Assembly (NCBI RefSeq): GCF_039542905.1
Contig: NZ_BAABIS010000001.1
Coordinates: 2,108,001-2,172,000 of the forward strand
Source: Kitasatospora terrestris
GTDB lineage: Bacteria > Actinomycetota > Actinomycetes > Streptomycetales > Streptomycetaceae
Reading direction: 5' to 3'
DNA: 64,000 nt
Shown: positions 1 through 8,192 of the stretch, piece by piece
Layout: every line of letters begins with the position of its first letter
Position numbering within the stretch: position 1 is the stretch's first letter
Translations under genes and position numbers: made by a program
The notes under the pieces: generated by a model
Seen by the model: only the letters and a program-made list of their open reading frames with translations
Told to the model about the DNA's origin: nothing
Databases searched by the model: none

Positions 1-204
1 TACGTGAAGGAGGGGAAGGTCCACTACTTCATCGGCGGTGGCGGCATGGGCGGTGGCATGGGCGGCGGCAGCCAGTCGCTCTCCTCGCAGATCGCCTCCT
101 GGGTGGCGGCCACCTACACGGCGAAGACGGTGGACGGCGCCACCCTCTACGACCTGACCGCGGCCCCCGGCGGTGGCACCTCCTCGACGGCCGCCACGGG
201 CTGA
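1..204 (+). CDS. C-terminal end of a GT39-type membrane glycosyltransferase (partial)
   Basis: Only the last 67 residues are inside the window; the frame is open from base 1 and stops at TGA 202-204. The piece contains a glycine/methionine-rich stretch (GGGGMGGGMGGG) followed by SSQIASWVAATYTAKTVDG and YDLTA. From memory this Gly-rich tail followed by an 'SSQIASWV..(N/T)F/YTAKTV' segment is characteristic of the extracytoplasmic C-terminus of actinobacterial ArnT/PMT-like glycosyltransferase family 39 proteins, which transfer sugars from polyprenyl carriers outside the membrane. The catalytic N-terminal half and membrane segments lie to the left of the window, so the family call rests on the tail alone. 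Confidence 0.65.
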   Translation, partial: YVKEGKVHYFIGGGGMGGGMGGGSQSLSSQIASWVAATYTAKTVDGATLYDLTAAPGGGTSSTAATG

Positions 205-218
205 CGGCCGGCCGTCCC

Positions 219-254
219 ACCGGGCCCCCGGAGCACCCGCTCCGGGGGCCCGGT
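219..254. terminator. Strong bidirectional terminator hairpin
   Basis: A perfect 16-bp inverted repeat: left arm ACCGGGCCCCCGGAGC at 219-234, loop ACCC, right arm 239-254. It lies between the convergent glycosyltransferase tail (+) and the ArsR gene (-) and overlaps the last base of the ArsR stop codon. There is no U-tract, which is usual for actinobacterial terminators. Confidence 0.8.
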
Positions 255-586
255 CACATGGTGCTCTCGTACGCGGTGACCACGGCGTCGAGCACGCCGG
301 GGAAGCGGGCGTCCAGGTCGGCGGCGCGCAGCGCGGTGAGGCGGCGGTTGGCCTCCTCGCGCTGGCGGACCACGCCGGCCTCGCGGAGCACCTTGAAGTG
401 GTGGCTGAGCGTGGACGGCGCGACGTCGACCGGGAAGGAGCCGCAGGCGCGCTCGGGTTCGGCGCGCAGGGTGCGCACGATGGTCATCCGGGTGGGGTCG
501 GCGAGCGCGTGCAGGACGTCGAGGAGGTCGATCTCCTCGGTCGCGGGGTGGGCGAGCGGGGCGCGGCCCGGTCGGGAGCGGGGCAT
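254..586 (-). CDS. ArsR/SmtB-family winged-helix transcriptional regulator
   Basis: 110 residues. The core is a classical ArsR fold: DVLHALADPTRMTIVRTL (helices 1-2, about residues 23-40), then the recognition region APSTLSHHFKVLREAGVV (about 56-73) and the wing REEANRRLTALRA. It lacks the ELCVCD metal-binding cysteine motif, so it is probably not a metal sensor. ATG start at 586 is preceded by GGAGGT with 5-nt spacing; nothing upstream in this frame is a better start. It is transcribed divergently from the quinone oxidoreductase at 674, and two similar operator-like sites lie in the gap, so it most likely represses both genes. The inducer is unknown. Confidence 0.85.
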   Translation of the reverse strand: MPRSRPGRAPLAHPATEEIDLLDVLHALADPTRMTIVRTLRAEPERACGSFPVDVAPSTLSHHFKVLREAGVVRQREEANRRLTALRAADLDARFPGVLDAVVTAYESTM

Positions 587-597
587 CCGGCACCTCC

Positions 598-652
598 ATG
601 TTCGACAACCATCGAAGATGGGTGTAATTTCGATGTTCGTAGAACATCGTAG
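598..652. promoter_or_regulatory. Two operator-like sites for the divergent ArsR regulator
   Basis: The 87-bp divergent gap holds two copies of ATGTTCG-N5-CATCG-N-AG, starting at 598 and 633, exactly 35 bp apart. The second copy contains a perfect inverted repeat CGATGTTC (631-638), spacer GTA, GAACATCG (642-649). The first contains TTCGA (601-605), 6-nt spacer, TCGAA (612-616). The AT content is higher than the surroundings. This is the expected layout of ArsR-family operators that control both promoters. Confidence 0.7.
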
Positions 653-673
653 CTTCCGTGAGGGGAGACGGAC

Positions 674-1657
674 ATGCGCGCTCTCGAGATGACCCGGCCC
701 GGCGGGGCCGAGCACAGCCTGGTCCAGGACGTCGAGGTGCCGCGGCCCGGCCCCGGCGAGCTGGCGATCGACGTCGCCCACGCCGGGGTGAACTTCGTCG
801 ACGTGATGTCCCGGCGCGGTGACGCGGCCTACGTGCCGGCGTGGCCGTACCGGGCGGGCAAGGAGGTCGCGGGCACCGTCCGGGAGCTCGGCGAAGGAGT
901 GAGCGGGTTCGCGGTCGGCGACCGGGTGGCGGCCGCCACCACCGGCGGCGGCTTCGCCGAGGTGGCGCTGGCGAGCGCCGCGGCGACCGTGGCGCTGCCC
1001 GACGGCGTGGACACCGCGACGGCCGCCGCCGTCCCGCTCGGCCTGGCGACCGCGCTGCTGCTGCTCACCGACGCGGGCCGGTTCGAGCCCGGTGACACCG
1101 TGCTGGTGCACTCGGCGGGCGGCGGGATCGGCGGCGCGATCGCCCGGCTGGTCCCGCTGCTCGGCGGCGGCACCCTGATCGGCACCGTCGGCCGGCCGGA
1201 GAAGGCGGCCGCCGCGCGCGGCCTCGGCTACCACCACGCCTTCGCCCGCGGGCCCGAACTCGCCGAGCAGGTCCGCGCGGCGACCGGCGGGCGCGGCGTC
1301 GACCTGGTCCTCGACCCGCTCGGCACCGAGGCGCTCGGCCTGGACCTGGACCTCGCGGTGACCGGCGGCCGGGTGGTGCTGTTCGGCAACGCGGGCGGCG
1401 GCACCCTCGACCCGCTGCCCCCCGCGGGCCGGCTGCTCGGCGCCAACCTCACCGTCACCGGCTTCAGCCACCGCGTCCTGCTCGCCGCCGACCCCGCGCG
1501 GGTCGCCCGCGCCCAGCGCCGCGCGTTCGACCTGGTCGCCGGGCACGGCCTGGCCGTCCCGGTGGTGGAACTGCCCGGCCTGGACGCCGTCCCCGCCGTC
1601 CACGACCTGCTCGCCGCGGGGCGCGGCGAGGGCAAGTACGTGGTCAGGGTCGGCTGA
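674..1657 (+). CDS. Quinone oxidoreductase-like MDR family dehydrogenase
   Basis: 327 residues, the usual length for zinc-independent quinone oxidoreductases of the medium-chain dehydrogenase superfamily. The N-terminal GroES-like domain shows PGPGELAIDVAHAGVNFVDV (about residues 25-44), then the NAD(P)H Rossmann motif HSAGGGIGGAIA (about 139-150). The catalytic and structural zinc cysteines of alcohol dehydrogenases are absent. Predicted to reduce quinones or enones with NADPH in the cytoplasm. ATG 674 follows GAGGGGAG (660-667). It is divergent from the ArsR regulator and probably under its control, so it may belong to a response to an electrophile or redox-active compound. The substrate cannot be read from sequence. 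Confidence 0.85.
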   Translation: MRALEMTRPGGAEHSLVQDVEVPRPGPGELAIDVAHAGVNFVDVMSRRGDAAYVPAWPYRAGKEVAGTVRELGEGVSGFAVGDRVAAATTGGGFAEVALASAAATVALPDGVDTATAAAVPLGLATALLLLTDAGRFEPGDTVLVHSAGGGIGGAIARLVPLLGGGTLIGTVGRPEKAAAARGLGYHHAFARGPELAEQVRAATGGRGVDLVLDPLGTEALGLDLDLAVTGGRVVLFGNAGGGTLDPLPPAGRLLGANLTVTGFSHRVLLAADPARVARAQRRAFDLVAGHGLAVPVVELPGLDAVPAVHDLLAAGRGEGKYVVRVG

Positions 1658-1666
1658 ACCGGGCGG

Positions 1667-2410
1667 TCAGCCGCCGCACTGCTGGAGCATCGCCTGCTTG
1701 TCCGCCGGGGTCACCGGCAGCTGGTACTTGAGCGAGACCTGCGCCCAGCGCACCGCGTACGAGCAGCGGACCGCCTGGTTGGCGGGGAGCCAGGAGGCCG
1801 GGCCGGAGTCGCCCTTGGACGCGTTCTGCGAGCCGTCGGCGGGGATCAGGTTGAGCGGGTCGTTGGCGATCTGGACCCGCTTCGCCTTGTCCCACTGGGC
1901 GGCGCCCTGCTGCCAGTCGTAGGAGAGCGGCATCACGTGGTCGATCTGGATCTTCGACGCCTGCGCCTTCGTCCACTGGACGTTCTTGCCGGTGTACGGG
2001 TCCCAGATGGTCATCCCGGTGACCACGCACGCCGAGCCGTCCTTGTGCTCCACGGCCCGCCCGTCCCGGGCCAGGACGTCGTCGCGGGTGCCGCAGTCGT
2101 TGTGGCCGAGCGGGACGCCGTCCACGTTGTCCGTCCAGGCGGGGCCGAACTGGTCGCGGTCGTACCCGGTCTTCGGGCCGGGGGCGGCGGTCTTCACCTT
2201 GGCGATCAGCGCGATCCCGGCCGCGCGGTCGGCCGCGGAGGTGATCGGGGCGAGGCCGGGCCCGGTGCCGTCGGGGTTCTGCAGCGGGTTGGCGCCCTGC
2301 GCCTGGCCGGGCGGGACGGACTCGTGGGAGGTCTTCCCGCCGGAGGTGCAGCCCGCCAGCGCGAGCACCGGCAGCAGGACGGACAGGACGGCGGTACGGC
2401 GCGCGCGCAC
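1667..2410 (-). CDS. Secreted lipoprotein with HNH/His-Me-finger nuclease domain (DUF1524-like)
   Basis: 247 residues from GTG 2410. I chose this start because GGGGGAG lies just upstream and the protein then begins VRARRTAVLSVLLPVLALAGC, an ideal lipoprotein signal with lipobox LAGC. The C-terminal half carries the nuclease signature: WTKAQASKIQIDHVMPLSYD (DH of the HNH motif), then AKRVQIANDPLNLIPADGSQN and a C-terminal basic region. This resembles the DUF1524 nucleases common as extracellular or surface DNases in streptomycetes, usually 200-260 residues. It converges with the oxidoreductase, with only 9 bp between the stop codons. Expected role is extracellular DNA degradation for nutrition or competition. 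Confidence 0.8.
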   Translation of the reverse strand: MRARRTAVLSVLLPVLALAGCTSGGKTSHESVPPGQAQGANPLQNPDGTGPGLAPITSAADRAAGIALIAKVKTAAPGPKTGYDRDQFGPAWTDNVDGVPLGHNDCGTRDDVLARDGRAVEHKDGSACVVTGMTIWDPYTGKNVQWTKAQASKIQIDHVMPLSYDWQQGAAQWDKAKRVQIANDPLNLIPADGSQNASKGDSGPASWLPANQAVRCSYAVRWAQVSLKYQLPVTPADKQAMLQQCGG

Positions 2411-2500
2411 GGGGCTCCCCCGGAAGTGGTGAGGACTGACGGCGCACCAGGAGACCAGTCCGCCCACACCGGGTCAAGTCCGGCACGAAGGAACGGCCGG

Positions 2501-3517
2501 TCAGCCGCCGATGGCCGACATCGGGCGGGCCGGCTGCACGAAGTCCGCCGAGGAGATGTCGTGGCCCGGGCCCTTGCGGGCGATGGTGTTGCGCCAGGCC
2601 GCCTCGAGCCGCGCGTCGTCCGCGCCGCCGCGCAGCAGCGCCCGCAGGTCGGACTCCTCGGTCGCGAACAGGCAGTTGCGCAGCTGCCCGTCGGCGGTCA
2701 GCCGGACGCGGTCGCAGCCGCCGCAGAACGGCCGGGTCACCGAGGCGATCACCCCGACCACGGTGTCCGTCCCGGCCAGGCGCCACTCCTCGGCCGGCGC
2801 GTTGCCGTGCCGCCCGACGGGCACCAGCTCCCACCGGGCGCCGAGGACCTCCAGCATCTCGTCGGCGGTGACCATCCGCTGCCGGTCCCAGGCGCCCTGC
2901 GCGTCCAGCGGCATCGACTCGATGAAGCGCATCCGGTACCCGTGCGCGCCGGCGAACTCCACCAGGTCGAGGAGCTCGTCGTCGTTCACGCCGCGCACCG
3001 GCACCGCGTTGATCTTCACCGGGTCCAGCCCGGCGTCCCGGGCCGCCGCCAGGCCGGCGAGGACGTCGGCGATCCGGTCCCGCCGGGTGATCCCGGCGTA
3101 CCGTTCGGGCCGCAGGGTGTCCAGGCTGACGTTGACCCGGCGCAGCCCGGCGGCCTTCAGCTCGCCCGCCGTCCGGGCCAGTCCGATGCCGTTGGTGGTC
3201 AGCGACAGCTCGGGTCCGAGCTCGGCGATCCGGGCGACCAGCCCCGGCAGGCCGCGCCGCAGCAGCGGTTCGCCGCCGGTCAGCCGGACGGTGCGGATGC
3301 CGAGCCGCCGGACGGCGACGGTGATCAGCCGGACGATCTCGTCGTCGGTGAGGACCTCGGCCCGGGGCAGCCAGTCCAGGCCCTCGGCCGGCATGCAGTA
3401 CGTGCAGCGGAGGTTGCACCGGTCGGTGAGGGAGACCCTCAGGTCGGTGTGGATCCGGCCGAACCGGTCGGCCAGCGGCTCGATGCCGTCGTGCGCGTGC
3501 TCTGTCCTGCGTGCCAT
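2501..3517 (-). CDS. moaA: GTP 3',8-cyclase MoaA (molybdenum cofactor biosynthesis)
   Basis: 338 residues, normal for the family. The radical-SAM cluster motif is present as DRCNLRCTYCMP (C-x3-C-x2-C, about residues 31-42). SAM-binding motifs follow (LTGGEPLLRRG, SLTTNGIG, VNVSLDTL). The C-terminal second 4Fe-4S cluster is present as FCGGCDRVRLTADGQLRNCLF, and the protein ends in the typical Gly-Gly (SAIGG). It converts GTP to 3',8-cyclo-7,8-dihydro-GTP with MoaC. ATG 3517 has only a weak GGGCGG upstream. It is divergent, with a 129-bp gap, from a MobA-like nucleotidyltransferase, which fits a molybdoenzyme role. No other moa, moe or mob gene is nearby. Confidence 0.93.
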   Translation of the reverse strand: MARRTEHAHDGIEPLADRFGRIHTDLRVSLTDRCNLRCTYCMPAEGLDWLPRAEVLTDDEIVRLITVAVRRLGIRTVRLTGGEPLLRRGLPGLVARIAELGPELSLTTNGIGLARTAGELKAAGLRRVNVSLDTLRPERYAGITRRDRIADVLAGLAAARDAGLDPVKINAVPVRGVNDDELLDLVEFAGAHGYRMRFIESMPLDAQGAWDRQRMVTADEMLEVLGARWELVPVGRHGNAPAEEWRLAGTDTVVGVIASVTRPFCGGCDRVRLTADGQLRNCLFATEESDLRALLRGGADDARLEAAWRNTIARKGPGHDISSADFVQPARPMSAIGG

Positions 3518-3646
3518 CCGCCCAGTACAGGCGCCCGGCGCCGGAAGGTGAAGCGGGCGAACGGCCGGGGTGGCCGCCCGACCCGCGCCTTCTCGTTGTG
3601 TGATCATCCAACTGTGACGGAGCGGACCGACCGGGAGACTGGCGCC

Positions 3647-4255
3647 ATGGAAGACCGCATCCCCGCGCTGGTCCTGGCGGCGGGCGGCGGACGGCGCCTC
3701 GGCGGGCGGCCGAAGGCGCTGCTGCCGTACCGCGGCCGGCCGCTGCTGGAGCACGCCCTCGCGGTCGCCCGGGACGCCGGCTGCGCCCCGCTGCTCGCCG
3801 TTCTCGGCGCCGCCGCCGAGGAGGTCCGCGAGCGGGTGGACACCGGCGACTGTCGACTCGTCGACAATCCGGACTGGGCGACCGGCATGGGCTCCTCGCT
3901 GCGGGCCGGGCTGGCCGCCCTCCCGGCGGACGCGCCGGCCGTGCTCGTCCTGCTGGTCGACACCCCGGGCGTCACCCCGGCCGCCGCCGCCCGGCTGCTG
4001 GCCGCGCACCGGGCCGGCGCCGGGCTCGCGGCCGCGGCGTACGGCGGCCGGCGCGGCCACCCGGTGCTGATCGGCCGGCGCTTCCTCGCCGAAGCGGCCG
4101 CCGGGGCGAGCGGCGACGCGGGCGCCCGTGCGCTGCTCGCCGCCCACCCCGGCGAGCTGGTCCTGGTCGAGTGCGGGGACGTCGCCGACCCGGACGATCT
4201 CGACACCCCGGCGGACCTCGCCCGCTGGACGGCCACCGACCCGAAGCGTCCCTGA
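3647..4255 (+). CDS. MobA/MocA-like nucleotidyltransferase
   Basis: 202 residues. The N-terminus ALVLAAGGGRRLGGRPKALLP is the signature of NTP-transferase proteins of the MobA/MocA type (G-x-GxRxGxxK), with a second motif NPDWATGMGSSLRAGL (about 82-97) and VLLVDTPGVTP for metal/nucleotide binding. MocA-like enzymes add CMP and MobA adds GMP to molybdopterin. The NPDWATGMGSS motif fits the MocA/YgfJ group slightly better, which would point to a molybdenum hydroxylase. ATG 3647 has GGGAG about 10 nt upstream; GTG 3614 is an alternative without a ribosome-binding site. Placement opposite moaA supports a molybdenum cofactor role. Confidence 0.8.
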   Translation: MEDRIPALVLAAGGGRRLGGRPKALLPYRGRPLLEHALAVARDAGCAPLLAVLGAAAEEVRERVDTGDCRLVDNPDWATGMGSSLRAGLAALPADAPAVLVLLVDTPGVTPAAAARLLAAHRAGAGLAAAAYGGRRGHPVLIGRRFLAEAAAGASGDAGARALLAAHPGELVLVECGDVADPDDLDTPADLARWTATDPKRP

Positions 4256-4356
4256 ACTCTCCCTGAGGAATACCTCATTCCGCGCCCAGCACGCCTCCGA
4301 TCAGCGAGGATGGGAGCCGGACCTGCCCAGCAGACCCGGAACGGACGGTGTCATCC

Positions 4357-5163
4357 ATGACCGACGAGTACCGCGCATCCCCCGCCCCGGGACCGATCCG
4401 CTGCCCCGCCTGCCGCATCGAGCACCTCTACGAGCCGCCGAGCCTGCCGTGCCCGTGCGGCGCGCAGCTGCGGGTGCCGCTGCTGCGCGGCGGCGTGCCG
4501 GTGCAGGTGCGGTTCCGCTCCTGGGAGGACTCCTGGCTGTCGATGCGCTGCCCGCACTGCGGCCGCAGCGACCAGTGGCCGCAGCCGGAGTTCACCTGCA
4601 ACTGCGGCGCCACGGTGCGGCTCCCGGTCGACCGGGCCCCGCGGCCGGCGGGCACCGGGCCGGCCGGCACGCCGTACCCGGGCCGGGCGGGCGTGCGCCC
4701 GCACACCACCGCGATCGTGCCCTCGGCCTCCGCGGACCCGCTGCCCGGCGCCTCCGGCCCGGCCCGGGTGCTGCGGCCGCCGTTCCGCCCGCAGCCGGTG
4801 CGCGGCGCACAGGACGCGGTGCTGACCGCGGCGCGCTACCTGCAGTGGCTGGGCTTCGACGACCTGGAGGTGACGGAGGGTCAGGACGGCGGTTCCGTCA
4901 CCCTGTTGGGTGGTCGGATGGTGGCCCGGGTGGACACCTGGGAGGAGCCGACGGACGTCCGGGAGGTCGAGTGCCTCTGGCTGGAGACGCTGCACAGCGA
5001 GCAGGTCGCGGCGGCGATGTTCGCCCTGGCCGGCTTCTCGCGGCAGGCCGTGGTGCGCGGAGAACAGCTGCTGGTGGCCCTGTTCACGCTGGACGAGGCG
5101 GGGATCCCGCAGCCCGCCAACGGCGCGGCGGAGGCCCTGATGGCGACCGGCTGGACGTCCTGA
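4357..5163 (+). CDS. Double zinc-ribbon protein with a C-terminal Mrr-like domain
   Basis: 268 residues, no recognised name. Two zinc ribbons lie in the first 95 residues: CPAC (about 13-16) paired with CPCG (about 28-31), and CPHCG paired with CNCG. A Pro/Gly-rich linker follows (about 95-150). The C-terminal part (AARYLQWLGFDDLEVTEG, then QDGGSVTLLG) looks like the start of an Mrr-type restriction-endonuclease fold. The expected catalytic Q-x-K strand is replaced by VARVDTW, so it may bind nucleic acid without cutting it. ATG 4357 was preferred to GTG 4348; neither has a clear ribosome-binding site. Its exact role is unknown. Confidence 0.7.
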   Translation: MTDEYRASPAPGPIRCPACRIEHLYEPPSLPCPCGAQLRVPLLRGGVPVQVRFRSWEDSWLSMRCPHCGRSDQWPQPEFTCNCGATVRLPVDRAPRPAGTGPAGTPYPGRAGVRPHTTAIVPSASADPLPGASGPARVLRPPFRPQPVRGAQDAVLTAARYLQWLGFDDLEVTEGQDGGSVTLLGGRMVARVDTWEEPTDVREVECLWLETLHSEQVAAAMFALAGFSRQAVVRGEQLLVALFTLDEAGIPQPANGAAEALMATGWTS

Positions 5164-5292
5164 CCGGTCCCGGACGGAGCTCCCGGTTCCGGAATCTGTC
5201 GCGTTCGTGATCTGGTGCACAAGCTCGCCCCCGTGTTGAATTGCCGCCACACAGCACTCCGTTTACTGGATGGCGCACACAAGGAGGTGGCG

Positions 5293-6102
5293 TTGTCGGT
5301 GCACGGTACGGCCCCGGGGGGCATGGCGGACGTCGTGTGGCGGCTGAGATCGCGCGGGTGTTGGCAGGAGGCCGCGGATCTGCTGCGGCCGCAGGCCGGC
5401 CGGGATCCCTCCGCAGCGCTGCTGCGGGCCGAACTCCTCATCGAGCAGTGCCTGTTCACCGCCGAGCACTGGGAGCGGGCGGAGGACGCGCTGCGGCAGG
5501 CCGAGGCCGGGGTGGCCGGTGCCGAGCACCGGGCGGCCGCCTCCTGCGCCCGCGGGTTCCTGGCGTACACGGCGAGCGTGATGGGCCGCCGGGACCGCCT
5601 CGACGAGGCGCAGGCCGCGCTCGGGCGGACCTCCGCGCTGCTGCCGCCGGACGCGCCGGGCCGGCCGCTGCTGGACTTCCGGCGCGGCCTGGTCGCCGAG
5701 AACCTGCTGCACGACCCGGACGCGGCGCAGTCCGCGTACCGGCGGGCGCACGACGCGGCGGAGCAGCGCGGGGACCGGCTGCTGCGCTCCTCGACCTGGC
5801 GCCACCTGGCCGCGCTCGCCCAGCGCGCGGGCGACCTGGAACGGGCCCGGGAGGGTTTCCGGGCCTCGCTGCGGCTGCGCGAGGACCTGGGCTTCACGGT
5901 GGGCGTCGCCCCGGCGCTCGCCTCGCTCGCCGAGGTGTGCGAGCCACCCGAGGCGACCCGGCTGCGCGCCGAGGCGGCCCGGCTGGTGCAGGCGCTCGGG
6001 GGCGTGCCGGTGTGGCTGGTGGGCCGCCTGGGCATCGTGCCCGCGCCCGCCGGTCCCCCGGACGGCCGCATCGTGCAGGACGTGCGGGACGGCATCAGCT
6101 AA
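5293..6102 (+). CDS. TPR-repeat protein of unknown function
   Basis: 269 residues from TTG 5293, chosen because AAGGAGG at 5281-5287 lies 5 nt upstream; GTG 5287 and GTG 5299 are in-frame alternatives. The protein is a helical solenoid of tetratricopeptide-like pairs: AALLRAELLIEQCLFTAEHW, AEDALRQAEAGVAG, LDEAQAALGRTSALL, AAQSAYRRAHDAAEQRGD and LERAREGFRASLRLRED. There is no signal peptide or membrane segment. TPR proteins are scaffolds, so function cannot be deduced. The stop codon overlaps the start of the iron box that precedes the next gene, so this gene is unlikely to be co-transcribed with it under all conditions. Confidence 0.75.
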   Translation: MSVHGTAPGGMADVVWRLRSRGCWQEAADLLRPQAGRDPSAALLRAELLIEQCLFTAEHWERAEDALRQAEAGVAGAEHRAAASCARGFLAYTASVMGRRDRLDEAQAALGRTSALLPPDAPGRPLLDFRRGLVAENLLHDPDAAQSAYRRAHDAAEQRGDRLLRSSTWRHLAALAQRAGDLERAREGFRASLRLREDLGFTVGVAPALASLAEVCEPPEATRLRAEAARLVQALGGVPVWLVGRLGIVPAPAGPPDGRIVQDVRDGIS

Positions 6103-6117
6103 GGTGAGCCTAACCTG
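6099..6117. promoter_or_regulatory. DmdR/DtxR-type iron box
   Basis: CTAAGGTGAGCCTAACCTG at 6099-6117 is close to the streptomycete iron-box consensus TTAGGTTAGGCTCACCTAA (read on either strand) and is an imperfect palindrome around the central C. It is 84 bp upstream of a siderophore-reductase-like gene, as expected for iron-repressed control. It overlaps the TAA stop of the preceding TPR gene. Confidence 0.75.
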
Positions 6118-6200
6118 TCCGGGGAGCCCCCGGGCGGGTCCTCACCGCATGCCGTCCGGGCTCCGCCGAGCTCCGGTCGGCCTTTTCCAGGGGGCCCCGC

Positions 6201-7004
6201 ATGACCGCGAGCAGCGTCGAGCCGCGCCCCGCCGCCCCCGGCCGGGCCGCACCCCTGGCCGGTAGCTGGGCCCGGCTGTCCGCGGCCCTTCCGGGCCTGC
6301 GGATCCACGGTGCGCCGCCGCGGTCCGGCGGGGGCTGGACGGCCGCCGCCGACCTGGCCGGCGGCGGCGCCGCGCTGGACGCGATGATCGCCTTCGACGC
6401 CGAGCTCGGCCTGGAGCTGTACGGCCGGGCCGCCCGCCCCGACGTCACCGCCGGGTTCTGCCTGCACCGGTACACCTGGCCGCTGGCGCTGGCCTTCACC
6501 GTGCCGTGGTTCCTGGAGCGCCGGGTGCCCCGGCTGCCCGTCGAGCGGGTGTCGGTCAACCGCTCGACCGGTGAACTCACCGCCCAGCCGGTGGAGTTCG
6601 CCTGCCTGCCGGACGATCCGGCGGCCGCGGCGCCGGGCGCCCGGGTGGTGCCTGACGAGGCGGCGCTGCGGGCCGAGCTGCTGGCCGCGGTCGCCGAGCA
6701 CCTCACGCCGGTGCTGGCCGCCTTCCGCCCCCGGGTCCGGCGCGGGCCGCACACCCTGTGGGCCATGACCACGGACGACGTCGTCGAGGGCCTCTGGTAC
6801 GTGGGCGGCCTGCTCGGCGAGGAGGACCGGGCGACGGCCGAGCTCGACGCCCTGCTGCCGGCCGGCCCCGGCCACCGGCCGTTCGTCGGCGCGGCGGGTT
6901 TCCGGCGGGCGGACGGCCGGTGGCTGCGGGACCGGGTGAGCTGCTGCCTCTACTACACCGTCCGCCCCGAGGAAGCCTGTCTGAGCTGCCCCCGCGAGAA
7001 ATAG
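6201..7004 (+). CDS. FhuF-like (2Fe-2S) ferric-siderophore reductase
   Basis: 267 residues. The diagnostic feature is the C-terminal cysteine cluster SCCLYYTVRPEEACLSCP, which fits the FhuF pattern C-C-x10-C-x2-C that holds an unusual [2Fe-2S] centre. An upstream ferric-reductase-like region (YTWPLALAFTVPWFLERRVP, about 90-110) also fits the family. These cytoplasmic proteins reduce ferric siderophores to release iron. ATG 6201 has an AGGGGG stretch upstream. The gene is monocistronic and sits 84 bp after a DmdR-type iron box, so it is very probably induced by iron limitation. No siderophore synthesis or transport genes are in the window. Confidence 0.82.
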   Translation: MTASSVEPRPAAPGRAAPLAGSWARLSAALPGLRIHGAPPRSGGGWTAAADLAGGGAALDAMIAFDAELGLELYGRAARPDVTAGFCLHRYTWPLALAFTVPWFLERRVPRLPVERVSVNRSTGELTAQPVEFACLPDDPAAAAPGARVVPDEAALRAELLAAVAEHLTPVLAAFRPRVRRGPHTLWAMTTDDVVEGLWYVGGLLGEEDRATAELDALLPAGPGHRPFVGAAGFRRADGRWLRDRVSCCLYYTVRPEEACLSCPREK

Positions 7005-7163
7005 CACCGACATTTCATCGATCCTCGACCACGAGTTCGGGAATTCCCCCCGAATGACGTATTGGTCCCGAACCGGTCATCGCCGCGGGAATTCTCCGAG
7101 ATGATGGTGGGCGCTGTCAGGGAGGCGGCCGCCACCGGGTGGAAAGCGAGGCTGGTTCAGGTT

Positions 7164-8183
7164 ATGAGACTGTCGGACATACCGCTGGGCTGGGCCGGAC
7201 TGGGGCTGGCCGTCCTGATGACCGCCGCCGTCGTGGTCGCCGTCGCCCGCACCCGGGCCCAGGTCGCCGCCGCCGGCGGGCCGGATTCCTGGGAACGCTC
7301 CGAGGAACGCCGCCGGCGCAAGGAATCCCTCTACGGCGCCGCGTCGTACATTCTGCTGTTCTGCTGCGCCGCGGTCGCGGCCGCGCTCTCCTTCCACGGC
7401 CTGGTCGGTTTCGGCGTGCAGAACCTGAATCTCTCCGGCGGCTGGGAGTACCTGGTCCCGTTCGGCCTCGACGGCGCCGCGATGTTCTGCTCGGTGCTCG
7501 CGGTCCGCGAGGCCAGCCACGGCGACGCGGCGCTCGGCTCCCGCCTGCTGGTGTGGCTGTTCGCCGGCGCCTCCGCCTGGTTCAACTGGGTGCACGCCCC
7601 GCGCGGCCTGGGCCACGCCGGCGCCCCGCAGTTCTTCGCCGGGATGTCGCTCTCCGCGGCCGTGCTGTTCGACCGGGCGCTCAAGCAGACCCGCCGGGCC
7701 GCGCTGCGCGAGCAGGGGCTGGTGCCGCGCCCGCTGCCGCAGATCCGGATCGTCCGCTGGCTGCGCGCCCCGCTGGAGACGTACGCGGCCTGGTCGCTGA
7801 TGCTGCTGGAGGGCGTGCGCACGCTGGACGAGGCGGTGGAGGAGGTCCGCGACGACAAGCGGACCGCCGCCGAGAACCGCGAGCGGCGGCGGATGGCCAG
7901 CCGCCGGGAGCGGGCCGAGATCCGGGCGATCGGCCGCCAGCCCGGCGGGTGGCGGCACCGCTCGGCGGCCCGCCAGCTGGAGGCCCCGCAGCCGGTGGCG
8001 ACCGGTTCGGAGCCCGCCATAGCCGATCCGACCGGGCCCGTCGGCGGCGGGCCGGCCGTCGCCCCGACCGGGCTGCCGGCCCGCCGCAGCGTCGACCTGA
8101 CTCCGGAGGAGGACACCATCACGCTGCCCCGGCTGGACTCCCTGGAGCAGAAGCTGAAGGACCTGGAGCAGCAGTTCGGCTGA
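7164..8183 (+). CDS. DUF2637 (SpdB-like) integral membrane protein
   Basis: 339 residues from ATG 7164 (MRLSDIPLGWAG). Upstream in-frame ATG 7101 is possible, but the N-terminus chosen matches the usual start of the family. Hydrophobic segments lie near residues 12-32, 62-84, 100-118 and 134-152, followed by a basic, charged cytoplasmic tail with a coiled-coil-prone end (LPRLDSLEQKLKDLEQQFG). DUF2637 proteins occur next to plasmid-transfer genes (spd) and in many chromosomal copies in Streptomyces. Their molecular role is not established. It ends 9 bp before the stop of the convergent SpoIIE-type gene. Confidence 0.75.
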   Translation: MRLSDIPLGWAGLGLAVLMTAAVVVAVARTRAQVAAAGGPDSWERSEERRRRKESLYGAASYILLFCCAAVAAALSFHGLVGFGVQNLNLSGGWEYLVPFGLDGAAMFCSVLAVREASHGDAALGSRLLVWLFAGASAWFNWVHAPRGLGHAGAPQFFAGMSLSAAVLFDRALKQTRRAALREQGLVPRPLPQIRIVRWLRAPLETYAAWSLMLLEGVRTLDEAVEEVRDDKRTAAENRERRRMASRRERAEIRAIGRQPGGWRHRSAARQLEAPQPVATGSEPAIADPTGPVGGGPAVAPTGLPARRSVDLTPEEDTITLPRLDSLEQKLKDLEQQFG

Positions 8184-8192
8184 GAGCCGGAC

